Source: Microvirga lenta (GTDB lineage: Bacteria; Pseudomonadota; Alphaproteobacteria; Rhizobiales; Beijerinckiaceae). Taken from it: a stretch of DNA of 64,000 nucleotides. The stretch is taken from the NCBI RefSeq assembly GCF_020532555.1, contig NZ_JAJBBR010000002.1, positions 62,001-126,000 of the forward strand, in the 5' to 3' direction. This document shows positions 18,694 to 27,120 of this stretch, one piece after another. The notes beneath the pieces were generated by a model. That model made no database searches and had not been told where the DNA came from. It saw nothing but the letters and a program-made list of their open reading frames with translations. The position numbers were made by a program, and so were the translations under genes. Numbering within the stretch: the stretch's first letter is position 1; every line of letters starts with the position of its first letter.

Positions 18694-18738
18694 GCGCAGC
18701 ATATTGCATGCTGCGCCGCCCAAAGTATAAGGCGGCGC
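18694..18738 (+). promoter_or_regulatory. Two overlapping, mutually exclusive hairpins
   Basis: Stem one pairs GCGCAGCAT (18694-18702) with ATGCTGCGC (18708-18716) around a 5-base loop. Stem two pairs GCGCCGCC (18713-18720) with GGCGGCGC (18731-18738) around a 10-base loop. They share bases 18713-18716, so both cannot form fully at once. The element lies between the LysR stop and a small open frame at 18774. It could be a terminator, an attenuator or a DNA-level operator. Confidence 0.4.
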
Positions 18739-18773
18739 GATAGAGCAATTCTGTGCCTCCTGGAGTCCAGTAC

Positions 18774-18927
18774 TATGTCCACCGTCAGCGTTCTGAAGCC
18801 CTTCTCGAGCCCCTTCGGGGGCTTTGCCCTCGTGGGTCGAGTCGTGAAGCTTCTGCGCGAGATCCTTGCCGAGACGCATGCGTTGCGGGAAGATCAGCGT
18901 CGCCAGCATCCCTCGCTGGAGTGGTAG
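18774..18927 (+). CDS. Small hypothetical protein (50 residues)
   Basis: Starts MSTVSVLKPFSSPFGGF and ends with a charged helix, LREILAETHALREDQRRQHP, followed by SLEW. The layout (short Ser/Pro-rich start, then an amphipathic basic helix) resembles DUF1127-like small proteins common in Hyphomicrobiales, but the match is only in style. CTGGAG lies about ten bases upstream of the ATG. It is convergent with the MFS gene (stop at 18939). Function unknown; a chance frame cannot be excluded. Confidence 0.45.
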
Positions 18928-18938
18928 GGTCCCCCACC

Positions 18939-20231
18939 TCAAGCGGGTGGAGAGGTCGCCGGGCGCGCGGGGTCCAAGGGCAGGAGCCTGCGCTCCTCCT
19001 CCCCAGACAGAGGAGCCATGAGGCTGTAGCTGATGAGAGGCAGCAATCCGAGAAGCAGGATTGCGAGAGCCCAAGAGCCGGTCTGCTCCACGGCGAAGCC
19101 GAAAGCCACGCCCGCTCCGGCGCTCACGACACGGATGACGGTTCCCTGCAATCCGATGGCCAAGCCGGCTCGGGCTTGACCTGCCATCTCGGCCGCGGCG
19201 GTCATGGCGAGCCCGTTCCAGCTGAGGGCGAACACTCCTGCTGCGACCAATGCAGGAATTAGCAACGGCAGAGGTGCATCGATCAGCAGCGCGGAAGCCA
19301 TCAGAGCCGAGGCCAACCAGAGCGCCTGCTTGCGGATCGGCGGCAACCGTCGACCGGAGCGGTCCGAAAGGCGGCCGACCAACACGCGCGCCGCGCCTCC
19401 TCCCAGATTGATGGCTGCGAGCACAAGTGCCGCCGGTCCAAGGGCGATTCCACGATACTCGTTCAGGAGCAGAACGACGAAACCATTCATGGCCACCTGG
19501 CTGCACACCAGAAGTCCGGAGCAGAAGGCAAGACGCCAGAGCACGCCGTCGCGCAGGGGCGATAGCGGAACGACGAGGCTGATTTCGCCGCTGGCGCCTG
19601 GAGACGAAGACAACAGCAGAGCTGCGCACACAGCTCCGAGCCCGGCCGCTCCCGCAAGCGCGAAAAGGGCCGCATCGAGCCCCGCGGCCGCGGCGATCAG
19701 CGGGAGCGAGAGAGCAGCCACGGCACTTCCCAGAGGGATCGCCATCTGACGAATGCCGAGGGCAAAGCCGCGCTCCCGCCGGGAAAACCAGTGCATCACG
19801 GCACGGCCTGAGGCCGCGGAAGCTGCGGAACCAAGCGCACCGGCCAAGATCAGCCAGAGAACGAGTTCCGTGACATCCGCAGCCTGAGATGCGGCAATGA
19901 TGGCAACAGCACTGCCACCGAGACCGGCGGCGATCACAAGGCGCTCGCCCCAGCGATCCGCGAGCGCCCCCCAGAGCAGGAGCGTGCTCATGATGCCCCA
20001 GTTTGAGGAAGCGAGAACCAATCCGATCTCGGGGAGCGTCAGATCGAAACGCGTTCGCAGAATAGGGCCGAGGGCCGGCAACCCGTGCTGCAGGGCAGCG
20101 AGAGCCGCCTGAGCAAGAACGCCGACCGACAGAATGACCCACCGATAGCGATGTCCGCTCTCGCGGCTCGACGGAGCAAACTCACCAGGAGAGTGAGCTT
20201 GCTCCGGCCGTTCGCCTCCGTGGGTCGGCAT
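18939..20231 (-). CDS. MFS transporter
   Basis: Major facilitator superfamily permease of 430 residues with about 12 hydrophobic segments; the loop RWGERLVIAAGLGG after the third segment and GRLSDRSGRRLPP after the seventh are the usual cytoplasmic A-like motifs. Substrate unknown. Last gene of the minus-strand TctC-TctB-TctA-amidohydrolase-MFS unit, starting six bases after the amidohydrolase stop. It may import or export an intermediate of the pathway. Confidence 0.85.
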   Translation of the reverse strand: MPTHGGERPEQAHSPGEFAPSSRESGHRYRWVILSVGVLAQAALAALQHGLPALGPILRTRFDLTLPEIGLVLASSNWGIMSTLLLWGALADRWGERLVIAAGLGGSAVAIIAASQAADVTELVLWLILAGALGSAASAASGRAVMHWFSRRERGFALGIRQMAIPLGSAVAALSLPLIAAAAGLDAALFALAGAAGLGAVCAALLLSSSPGASGEISLVVPLSPLRDGVLWRLAFCSGLLVCSQVAMNGFVVLLLNEYRGIALGPAALVLAAINLGGGAARVLVGRLSDRSGRRLPPIRKQALWLASALMASALLIDAPLPLLIPALVAAGVFALSWNGLAMTAAAEMAGQARAGLAIGLQGTVIRVVSAGAGVAFGFAVEQTGSWALAILLLGLLPLISYSLMAPLSGEEERRLLPLDPARPATSPPA

Positions 20232-20237
20232 CGGCTG

Positions 20238-21272
20238 CTAACCGGCTTGGGCAGCTCGCTTGACGGGAGCGCCTTGCTGCCCAAGGAGCACCGCTGCCGC
20301 TTCGCCCAGGATAAGGTTGCGCTCCTCCGGCGTCGCCCTCAAGGCACGGATCTGCCGGACACCGTCCATCGTCCCCATGTCGAACGGGTAGTCGCTGCCG
20401 AGCAGTACGTGGTCGGCGCCGAAGGTGTCGACCAAGTAACGCAGCGCCGGCTCGAAATGCAGGATGCAGTCGAAATAGAGACGGCGGATGGAGACCTCCG
20501 GAGGCTCCTTCAGATTGACCTTGCCCTCGGCGCGCACGTCATATCCGTGGTTCATGCGCCCGGTCTGATAGGGCATGAAGCCACCGCCATGCGCAAAGCA
20601 GAACTTCAGGTTTGGATGGCGCTCCAAGACACCCCCGAAAACCAGTGATGCGGCGGCGATCGTCGTATCGAGCGGATTCCCGATCAAGTTCTTGAGATAG
20701 TAGGATTTGAGCCGGTCTCCGGCTGCGGTTTTCTGCGGATGGACCAGGATGAAGGCGCCGAGCTCTTCCGCCGCGGCCCAAAGCGGCTCGAGAGCCGGAT
20801 CGTCCAGATTGCGCCCTTCCACGTGGGAACCGATCTGAGCACCGCTGAGGCCCAGCTGCGTCATGGCCCGGCGCAGTTCGGTGACCGCGCGCTCGGGATC
20901 CTGCATCGGCAGCGTGGCGATGCCGAGGAAGCGGTCCGGATGCTGGCGCACGATCTTTGCGATCTCGTCGTTCTGAATGGACGACAGGGCCGCGGTCAGG
21001 GCAGGATCTCGGTCATAGAGGAAGGTCTGCGGACAGACGGAGAGGACCTGCATGTCCACTTCCGCCTGGTCCATGTCCCGCAGGCGGAGTTCCAGATCCC
21101 AAGCCCCGCGGGGAAAGGGACGCTGGACGATGCTGCCGACTTGGAGCACCCCGCCATGCTCGTCGACCTCGCTCAGCGTCGGCCCGATATCAGGCGCCTC
21201 GCGCCGCATGAGGCGCATCATCTCCTCAGTGAGGATATGCGCATGGACATCGATGGTACGAACGGAAGTCAT
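20238..21272 (-). CDS. Amidohydrolase of the ACMSD (decarboxylase) family
   Basis: Metal-dependent TIM-barrel enzyme of 344 residues, related to aminocarboxymuconate-semialdehyde decarboxylase and gamma-resorcylate decarboxylase. Metal ligands are visible: HAH at 10-12, the histidine of LVHPQ near 177, FAHGGGFMPYQTGR near 228 and the aspartate in LLGSDYPFDMG near 292. Family members perform non-oxidative decarboxylation of aromatic or muconate-type acids, or hydrolysis. It lies eight bases beyond the TctA stop, so it probably acts on the imported carboxylate. Confidence 0.85.
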   Translation of the reverse strand: MTSVRTIDVHAHILTEEMMRLMRREAPDIGPTLSEVDEHGGVLQVGSIVQRPFPRGAWDLELRLRDMDQAEVDMQVLSVCPQTFLYDRDPALTAALSSIQNDEIAKIVRQHPDRFLGIATLPMQDPERAVTELRRAMTQLGLSGAQIGSHVEGRNLDDPALEPLWAAAEELGAFILVHPQKTAAGDRLKSYYLKNLIGNPLDTTIAAASLVFGGVLERHPNLKFCFAHGGGFMPYQTGRMNHGYDVRAEGKVNLKEPPEVSIRRLYFDCILHFEPALRYLVDTFGADHVLLGSDYPFDMGTMDGVRQIRALRATPEERNLILGEAAAVLLGQQGAPVKRAAQAG

Positions 21273-21280
21273 GGGGATTC

Positions 21281-22813
21281 CTATTTGGTTGCGATGGAAA
21301 TGGAGCCTTCGCGCCGGTTGCGGCGGGCGACGCGACGGCGCGTCAGCATGTTCAGCAACGGGAGCAACAGAGAGCCTATGACGAGGAGGAGGAGGATCGC
21401 CGACAGCGGGCGCTGCACGAAGATCACGAGGCTCCCTTCCGAGAGCATGAGAGACTGTCGCAGCGACGACTCCATCAGCTGCGCCAGCACGACTGCGAGC
21501 ACGACAGGGGCTCGCGGCAGATCGGCCTTGATCATGAGATAGCCGACCATTCCGAAGAAGAGCGTCAGGCCGACATTGAACAGGCTCAGGGTCGTCGCAT
21601 AGGCGCCGACGAGCGAGATCACGAGGATGCCCGGCGCCAGATACTCGTAGGGGATCCGCAGCAGTGCGGCGAATACCGGCGCAAGCGGCAGGTTGAGGAT
21701 CAGCAGGATGATGTTGCCGACGAACATGCTGGCGATGAGCCCCCAGACGAGATCCGCCTGCTCGACGAGAAGCGTGGGGCCGGGGCGGATGCCCTGAAGG
21801 ACCAATGCCGCGAGCAGCACCGCCGTCGATGCGGATCCCGGGATGCCGAGTGCGAGCATCGGGATGAGAGCTCCGTGAGCTGCCGAGTTATTGGCTGATT
21901 CCGCGGCCGCGACACCATCGAGAGCGCCCTCTCCGAATCGTTCCGGGTGTTTGCTGAAGCGCTTTTCCGTGACATAGGCGAGGATAGAGGCCACGGTCGG
22001 CCCCGCACCCGGCATCAGCCCGATGAAGAAACCTAGAAAGCCCCCGCGCAGGATGGCGACGCGGCATTCGGCCCAGTCCTTCGCACTGAGCCACATGTCG
22101 CGCAGCCGTGTCTTGATCGGCTCGGAATCGTAGCTTCGCTCCAGGGAGGCCAGAACTTCGGCGACACCGAAGATGCCGATCGCCACCGGCAGGAAGTCGA
22201 TGCCGTCGAGCAGTTCCGTGACGCCGAACGTCAGACGGGAGCTTCCGAGGATCGGGTCGGTGCCGATCAGCGCGATCATAAGGCCGAAGACCGCCATCAG
22301 GATCGCCTTGAGCGGAGAGCCCGATCCGATGCTTGCCGTGGCCGTGATGCCCAGGGTGGCGAGAAGGAAATACTCGGGAGACGAGAAGCTGAGCGCGAAC
22401 TCCGCCAGTGGGGGAGTCACGAAGACCAGAGCGGTGACGGCTCCGATACCCGCCAGGAACGATCCGATGGCTGAGACGCTGAGAGCGGCACCGGCCCTGC
22501 CCTTCTTGGCGAGCTTGTGACCGTCGACCGCCGTCATGACGGAGGCTGCCTCGCCGGGCACGTTGACGAGCACGGATGTCAGGGTCCCGCCATACATGCC
22601 GCCATACATGATGCCGGCCAGCATCATGATTGCGGTGACGGGCGGAATGCCGAAGGTGATCGGCAGGAGAAGTGCCATGCCGGCCGAGGGGCCGAGCCCC
22701 GGCAGAGCGCCGATCAGCTGGCCGAGGCAGACGCCGATGAAGATGAACATGAGGTTCATCGGCGCCAGAGCCACCTGAAAGCCTTGGCCGAGAGAAGCAA
22801 GTGCATCGATCAT
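21281..22813 (-). CDS. Tripartite tricarboxylate transporter, large membrane subunit (TctA family)
   Basis: Large permease subunit with about 11-12 transmembrane helices (510 residues). The conserved glycine-rich signatures are clear: GQLIGALPGLGPSAGMALLLP near residue 32, MYGGMYGGTLTSVLVNVPGEA near 68 and GLMPGAGPTVAS near 265. Works with TctB and the periplasmic binder TctC to import carboxylates with a cation gradient. Gene order C-B-A is canonical. Confidence 0.93.
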   Translation of the reverse strand: MIDALASLGQGFQVALAPMNLMFIFIGVCLGQLIGALPGLGPSAGMALLLPITFGIPPVTAIMMLAGIMYGGMYGGTLTSVLVNVPGEAASVMTAVDGHKLAKKGRAGAALSVSAIGSFLAGIGAVTALVFVTPPLAEFALSFSSPEYFLLATLGITATASIGSGSPLKAILMAVFGLMIALIGTDPILGSSRLTFGVTELLDGIDFLPVAIGIFGVAEVLASLERSYDSEPIKTRLRDMWLSAKDWAECRVAILRGGFLGFFIGLMPGAGPTVASILAYVTEKRFSKHPERFGEGALDGVAAAESANNSAAHGALIPMLALGIPGSASTAVLLAALVLQGIRPGPTLLVEQADLVWGLIASMFVGNIILLILNLPLAPVFAALLRIPYEYLAPGILVISLVGAYATTLSLFNVGLTLFFGMVGYLMIKADLPRAPVVLAVVLAQLMESSLRQSLMLSEGSLVIFVQRPLSAILLLLVIGSLLLPLLNMLTRRRVARRNRREGSISIATK

Positions 22814-22834
22814 CGAATACGATCCCTGATGGCG

Positions 22835-23287
22835 TCAGACGCCCAGCAAGCCCTTGGGAAAAGCGATCCCGAGCCATGCAACGAACACGCCATAGACGAG
22901 CGCCGTCGTAACCGCGGTGGTGAAGAGACTGGGCAGAAGGCGGCGGCGCTCGACGACGAGAAGCAAGAACAACATGAACAGAACGGCGGTGGCCACCAGC
23001 CCGAGGAACGGAGCCGCGACGATGACGGCCCAGAGGCCTCCGGCCGTCAGGATCACCCGCTGGAATCCGGTGCGGTCAGGCCAGTCGACGGGCGGTCCGG
23101 CCGGCCGGCGCAGGGCGCTGACGAGCAACGCGATGGAGAGGACGGCACCCGTCGCGGCCACCCAGAACGGCGCAAAGGCCGATCCGGGCGCGAAATCCGC
23201 CCAATATGGCAAGTCGCGGGTGGTCGCGAAGACCACCCCCGACAGGACGAGCATGACAACCGCGCTGACGATATCCGCAGTTTTCAT
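22835..23287 (-). CDS. Tripartite tricarboxylate transporter, small membrane subunit (TctB family)
   Basis: Small membrane subunit of 150 residues with four hydrophobic helices, starting MKTADIVSAVVMLVLSGVV and ending AWLGIAFPKG, both common in TctB. Sequence conservation in this family is low; the call rests on length, topology and position between TctC (14 bases) and TctA (21 bases). Confidence 0.85.
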   Translation of the reverse strand: MKTADIVSAVVMLVLSGVVFATTRDLPYWADFAPGSAFAPFWVAATGAVLSIALLVSALRRPAGPPVDWPDRTGFQRVILTAGGLWAVIVAAPFLGLVATAVLFMLFLLLVVERRRLLPSLFTTAVTTALVYGVFVAWLGIAFPKGLLGV

Positions 23288-23301
23288 GACCTGGATCCGG
23301 C

Positions 23302-24312
23302 TTACTTGGCGAGGCCGAGATCACGCAGGAGGGCAAGATGCTCTTGGTGCAGTTCAGCCATATGCTCCTTCGCCTGGCTGGCCGGCACGACCTCGCTGCG
23401 CAGGAACATCTCGTCGACCATGGCCTGCCAAGCGTCGGTCTTCACGAGCTTCTGGATGGCATCGTCCCAGAACTTCACGAGCTCAGGATCCATGTCCGGC
23501 GGACCGGCAAGACCCCAGGACTGACCCCACACGATATCGAAGCCCTGCTCCTTGGCAGTCGGGACATCCTTGAACTCCGGCTCCTTCCGGCGATTCTCGC
23601 TCAGGACCGCAAGCAGCTTCGCCTTGTTGCTCTTGATGAGGGGCAGAGCTTCGCTGGGCGGCAGGACGATCATATCGACGTTGCCTCCAAGGAAGGCGGA
23701 CGTCGCAGCGCCACCGCCGTCGAAGGGAACGTAGTTCAGCTTCACGTTGCCGGCCTTCTCGACCAGCCCGGTCACCATGTGATCGGTCGATCCTGCCTGC
23801 GCGCCTGCGACCTTGACGCTGCGCTCGCGCTGCTTTGCCAGATCGATGAACTCCTTCAGGTTGTTCGCAGGGGAGTTGGGCTGCACGGCGATGAGAAGAT
23901 CGCCCTGGATGAACATACTGATGGGCGTGAGCTTGTCGTAGACCGTCGGCTGGCCGGTCGTGATCGGCGTGGTGAGAATGGGCTGGGCGATGGTGAGGAC
24001 CGTGTTGTCGTCGCCCTTCTTGTTCAGCACCCAGTTGGCTGCAACCATCCAGGACCCGCCGGTACGGTTCTGCACGACGATCGGATTGGTGATGATCTTC
24101 TCTTCGTTGAGGATTTTCGCGGCGCGGCGCATCAGGACGTCCGGCGTGCCGCCGGGGCTCGTGCCGGAGGTGATTTCGATGGGACCGGTCGGTGCCTTGC
24201 CCTGCGCAAGGACCGGTTGGCTGCCAAGCATCAAAGCGGCGGTTGCAGAGGCTGCCCCCATCATGATGAGGCGGCGGCTGAACCGAGTCGATAGTCTTCC
24301 GATCGTATGCAT
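23302..24312 (-). CDS. Tripartite tricarboxylate transporter substrate-binding protein (TctC/Bug family)
   Basis: Periplasmic binding protein of 336 residues. The signal peptide contains SRRLIMMGAASATAALML, with a twin-arginine-like start, and cleaves after VLAQ. Bug-family signatures follow: ITSGTSPGGTPDVLMRRAAK near 47, VVQNRTGGSWMVAANWV near 80, and KVAGAQAGSTDHMVTG near 160. Ligands of this family are carboxylates and related polar compounds. First gene of the operon, divergent from GntR with the palindromic operator between them. Confidence 0.92.
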   Translation of the reverse strand: MHTIGRLSTRFSRRLIMMGAASATAALMLGSQPVLAQGKAPTGPIEITSGTSPGGTPDVLMRRAAKILNEEKIITNPIVVQNRTGGSWMVAANWVLNKKGDDNTVLTIAQPILTTPITTGQPTVYDKLTPISMFIQGDLLIAVQPNSPANNLKEFIDLAKQRERSVKVAGAQAGSTDHMVTGLVEKAGNVKLNYVPFDGGGAATSAFLGGNVDMIVLPPSEALPLIKSNKAKLLAVLSENRRKEPEFKDVPTAKEQGFDIVWGQSWGLAGPPDMDPELVKFWDDAIQKLVKTDAWQAMVDEMFLRSEVVPASQAKEHMAELHQEHLALLRDLGLAK

Positions 24313-24338
24313 GGTTGCTTCCTCCGTTCGATAGCTTA

Positions 24339-24352
24339 TTATGACGTCATAA
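24339..24352. promoter_or_regulatory. Perfect palindromic operator between tctC and GntR
   Basis: TTATGACGTCATAA is a perfect 14-base palindrome with core TATGACGTCATA. It lies 10 bases downstream of the minus-strand -10 box of the tctC promoter and 26 bases before the tctC ATG. The same core, with one change, recurs at 8221-8238. Confidence 0.65.
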
Positions 24353-24361
24353 GACGTGTTG

Positions 24362-24391
24362 AGACTAGGTCTGGCTTTCCTTCCATGTCAA
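24362..24391 (-). promoter_or_regulatory. Sigma70-type promoter of the TctCBA operon
   Basis: On the minus strand TTGACA (24391-24386) and TAGTCT (24367-24362) are 18 bases apart. The spacing, perfect -35 and operator placement copy those of the promoter at 8186-8215. Confidence 0.65.
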
Positions 24392-24458
24392 GTTCGATAA
24401 AGAGACTTTTCGAGACGAGTGGCGATGCCCGGGCGGGACTCGCAGGAAAGGTGCTTCA

Positions 24459-25274
24459 ATGACGGATACAGGCCCCAACCTTCATCCTCTGAGGGGGACC
24501 GGCAGCACACCTCTGTGGCTCCAGTTGAAGCACGCCCTGCGCGACTACGTGACGTTCGATCTTCAGCCCGGGGACCAGATCCCCTCCGAGAGCGAGCTTT
24601 GCGAGCACTACGACCTCTCACGCATTACGGTGCGTCAGGCGATCTCGGCCCTGGTCGACGAGGGTTTTCTTCAGAAGAAGCAGGGTCGCGGGACTTTCGT
24701 GCTGGCGCCGCGCTTGGCCGAGCCGCTCACCGATCCAGAGCACTTCCTGCTGTCCGGCTTCGATGCGGCGGATCCCCGCAACATCAGCGTCTACAGTGCG
24801 GAGACGGTCCCTGCTCCGGACTGGATCATGGCAAAGCTCGGCCTTCGGTCGGCGGATCAGGTGCACAAGATCCGCAAGCTCCTCTCGGCGGATGACCAGC
24901 CTGCGGCCTTCCGCACCACCTTCGTTCCCGCACGGATCGCCCCCAAACTCCTGCAGGCGGACCTCTCCCAGCCACTCTATGCGCTGATCGAGCGGCTCTA
25001 TGACGTCGAGGCGGTGGAGGCGGACGAGGTCATCGAGTTCATCGTCGCCGACGGGTTCAGGGCGGATATGCTCGGCGTTCAGACGGGGCACCCGCTCATT
25101 CTCGTGGAACGCATCATCTATTCCGACAGCGGCGAGGCCCTCGAATGCTCGCGGGCCTATTATCGCGCAGATCGCTTCCGCCTGCGGCACCGTCTGAGGC
25201 GCTCGGGAGCCAATACCAGCCAGCCGCACCGCCAAATCGCCACGGAAATCGCCAGTGTGAAAGCGGAAGCCTGA
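24459..25274 (+). CDS. GntR-family regulator, HutC/UTRA type
   Basis: 271 residues. N-terminal winged helix: PLWLQLKHALRDYV ... GDQIPSESELCEHYDLSRIT, then a recognition-helix region ending KQGRGTFV (about 20-82). The C-terminal UTRA ligand-binding domain (about 100-250) includes PLILVERIIYSDSGEALECS, a usual UTRA ending. Such proteins are mostly repressors released by a pathway metabolite. It is divergent from tctC, and the palindromes at 24339 and 8221 are its likely operators. Confidence 0.9.
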   Translation: MTDTGPNLHPLRGTGSTPLWLQLKHALRDYVTFDLQPGDQIPSESELCEHYDLSRITVRQAISALVDEGFLQKKQGRGTFVLAPRLAEPLTDPEHFLLSGFDAADPRNISVYSAETVPAPDWIMAKLGLRSADQVHKIRKLLSADDQPAAFRTTFVPARIAPKLLQADLSQPLYALIERLYDVEAVEADEVIEFIVADGFRADMLGVQTGHPLILVERIIYSDSGEALECSRAYYRADRFRLRHRLRRSGANTSQPHRQIATEIASVKAEA

Positions 25275-25327
25275 GAACAGGATCTGCTTGGCGCCTCTCC
25301 TTAAAGATCCAGCCTGAAAGGATGACC

Positions 25328-25627
25328 TTACGAAAAGATGCGGTCGCCCTGCTCGTCGATGATCTGCTGGGCCTTCGCAATGGCGAACGAGACCGCATCA
25401 TCCTTGCTCGCGTGGGTTTCGGCACGCACGAAGCGATGCGCCTTCATCTCGCCGCCGATCTCCTTCTCGATCACGCCGGCGGTCTGATACTGGCCTTTGG
25501 CCGGATAGGGAGCCGGTCGAATCCGGTAGCCCTTGTATTCGACAGGCTCCGCCGAGAGCTCCTTTCCGTCAGGCGCGCCTCCGCCTCCGGCAAGGCGCAT
25601 CCATAGATCTTTGAAAAACGAGACCAT
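25328..25627 (-). CDS. HlyU-family small protein
   Basis: 99 residues. The conserved part is VEYKGYRIRPAPYPAKGQYQ, followed by TAGVIEKEIGGEMKAHRFVR and DDAVSFAIAKAQQIIDEQGD, characteristic of the HlyU family (named for a Vibrio transcription activator; most alphaproteobacterial members are uncharacterised). The N-terminus (MVSFFKDLWMRLAGGGG) may be amphipathic. It is convergent with GntR and upstream of purT on the same strand, but not clearly in an operon with it. Confidence 0.85.
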   Translation of the reverse strand: MVSFFKDLWMRLAGGGGAPDGKELSAEPVEYKGYRIRPAPYPAKGQYQTAGVIEKEIGGEMKAHRFVRAETHASKDDAVSFAIAKAQQIIDEQGDRIFS

Positions 25628-25710
25628 GAGCGGGAGCCTACCTGTTACTGATGATTCGCCCGCTCAGCATACCCGAGGGGCTGTTCGAGCGTGAGCCGTT
25701 CGCATGTCGA

Positions 25711-26880
25711 TCAGTAGATGATCTTCACGCGTTCGGCGGCTCTGCGGGCGTAATCCCGGGCACGATCGGTCGTGTCGGCACAGGCCAGCGCCACTCCCAT
25801 CCGCCGGTATGGACGGGTTGTGGGCTTGCCAAAGATCCGCACCTCGACTTCGCCGTTCTCCGGCTCCTGCCGAAGTGCATCGCCGATCCCCTGGATGGAG
25901 AAGCTGTCCGCCTCGCGATCGGCCAGGATCACGGCCGAGGCCGAAGGGCCACGAAGCGTGATGCTGGAAATGGGCAGTCCAAGAATGGCCCTGGCATGGA
26001 GATCGAACTCGGACAGGTTCTGGGAAATGAGCGTGACCATCCCCGTATCATGCGGCCTGGGAGAAAGTTCCGAGAAGATGACCTCGTCCCGGGTGACGAA
26101 GAACTCGACGCCGAAGATCCCATAGCCTCCGAGATTGTCGACGACCTTTTCCGCCATGTCCCTCGCTTCCTGAAGAAGCCTGTCGGACATTGGCGTCGGC
26201 TGCCAGGATTCCTGATAATCGCCACGCTCCTGCCGGTGGCCGATCGGCTCGCAGAACTTGACGCCGTCGCGGGTGCGCACCGTCAGGAGAGTGATTTCGT
26301 ATTCGAAGCGAATGAACTCCTCGACGATCACCTTCTTGCGATCGCCCCTCATGTTGTCGACGGCATAGGTCCAGGCCCTCTCCAGCTCGTCGGCCGAATT
26401 GGCATTGCTCTGCCCCTTGCCGGACGACGACATGACCGGTTTGATGACACAGGGGAACCCCGTATGCTCCGCGGCGGCTCGGACCTCCTCCAGGGACTCG
26501 GCATACCGGTATTTCGATGTCCGAAGGCCGAGCTCCGTGGCCGCCACCTCTCGAATGCGATCACGGTTCATGGTCATGTAGGTGGCGCGGGCCGAAGGCA
26601 CGACGGCGAAGCCCTTGTCCTCGAACTCCTGCAAAACCTCCGTTCGGATCGCCTCCACCTCCGGCACGATATAGTCGGGCCGATGCTTCTCGATCACGCT
26701 TCTGAGCCTGTCCGCATCGAGCATGGAGAAGACTTCCGCAACGTCGGACACCTGCATCGCCGGTGCATTGGCGTAGTGGTCGCACGCAATGACATGGCAG
26801 CCATAGCGTTTGGCGGAGATCGCGAACTCCTTGCCGAGTTCGCCCGACCCAAGGAGGAGGATTTTAGCGGTGAATGTCAT
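25711..26880 (-). CDS. purT: Formate-dependent GAR transformylase (PurT)
   Basis: Formate-dependent phosphoribosylglycinamide formyltransferase 2: converts GAR plus formate and ATP to FGAR in purine synthesis. 389 residues from the ATG at 26880, beginning MTFTAKILLLGSGELGKEFA, the normal PurT start. ATP-grasp landmarks are VIKPVMSSSGKGQS near 152, VIVEEFI near 195, GIFGVEFFV and ELSPRPHDTGMVTLIS near 270-290. The longer upstream frame is basic and unlike the family. It stands alone on this strand with HlyU downstream. Confidence 0.93.
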   Translation of the reverse strand: MTFTAKILLLGSGELGKEFAISAKRYGCHVIACDHYANAPAMQVSDVAEVFSMLDADRLRSVIEKHRPDYIVPEVEAIRTEVLQEFEDKGFAVVPSARATYMTMNRDRIREVAATELGLRTSKYRYAESLEEVRAAAEHTGFPCVIKPVMSSSGKGQSNANSADELERAWTYAVDNMRGDRKKVIVEEFIRFEYEITLLTVRTRDGVKFCEPIGHRQERGDYQESWQPTPMSDRLLQEARDMAEKVVDNLGGYGIFGVEFFVTRDEVIFSELSPRPHDTGMVTLISQNLSEFDLHARAILGLPISSITLRGPSASAVILADREADSFSIQGIGDALRQEPENGEVEVRIFGKPTTRPYRRMGVALACADTTDRARDYARRAAERVKIIY

Positions 26881-27034
26881 TGTCCTGCTGCGCCGTCTAG
26901 CAACCCGAGTGCGCCCCTTGTCCATCATCCGGGCATCGCCTGCAAGACTTGCAGGGAAGCAGCACCGGAGACCGCTCACAGAAAGCGCCGTGTGCCATGG
27001 CGCTTGGCCGCGGCCTCCGCAGCCCTATTTGACC

Positions 27035-27060
27035 GGAACCTCGCAGAGGGCAATAGAGTT
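27035..27060 (+). promoter_or_regulatory. Possible EcfG-type promoter before the hydroquinone reductase
   Basis: GGAAC (27035-27039), 17 bases, then AGTT (27057-27060). The EcfG consensus is GGAAC-N16-17-CGTT, so one of four -10 bases differs. The spacing equals that of the promoter before the NepR-EcfG gene. Confidence 0.3.
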
Positions 27061-27120
27061 CGGCGGCGCATGCCTCTAGCAACAGGCTGACAAGCCTCGG
27101 TTCATGCCAAGGAGAGAACG

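Noticed and set aside
18661..20142. Long open frame of 493 codons antisense to the MFS gene
   Set aside because: Same-strand frame of a GC-rich gene; translation is Arg/Gly/Ser-rich with no domain, while the MFS frame has clear membrane helices.
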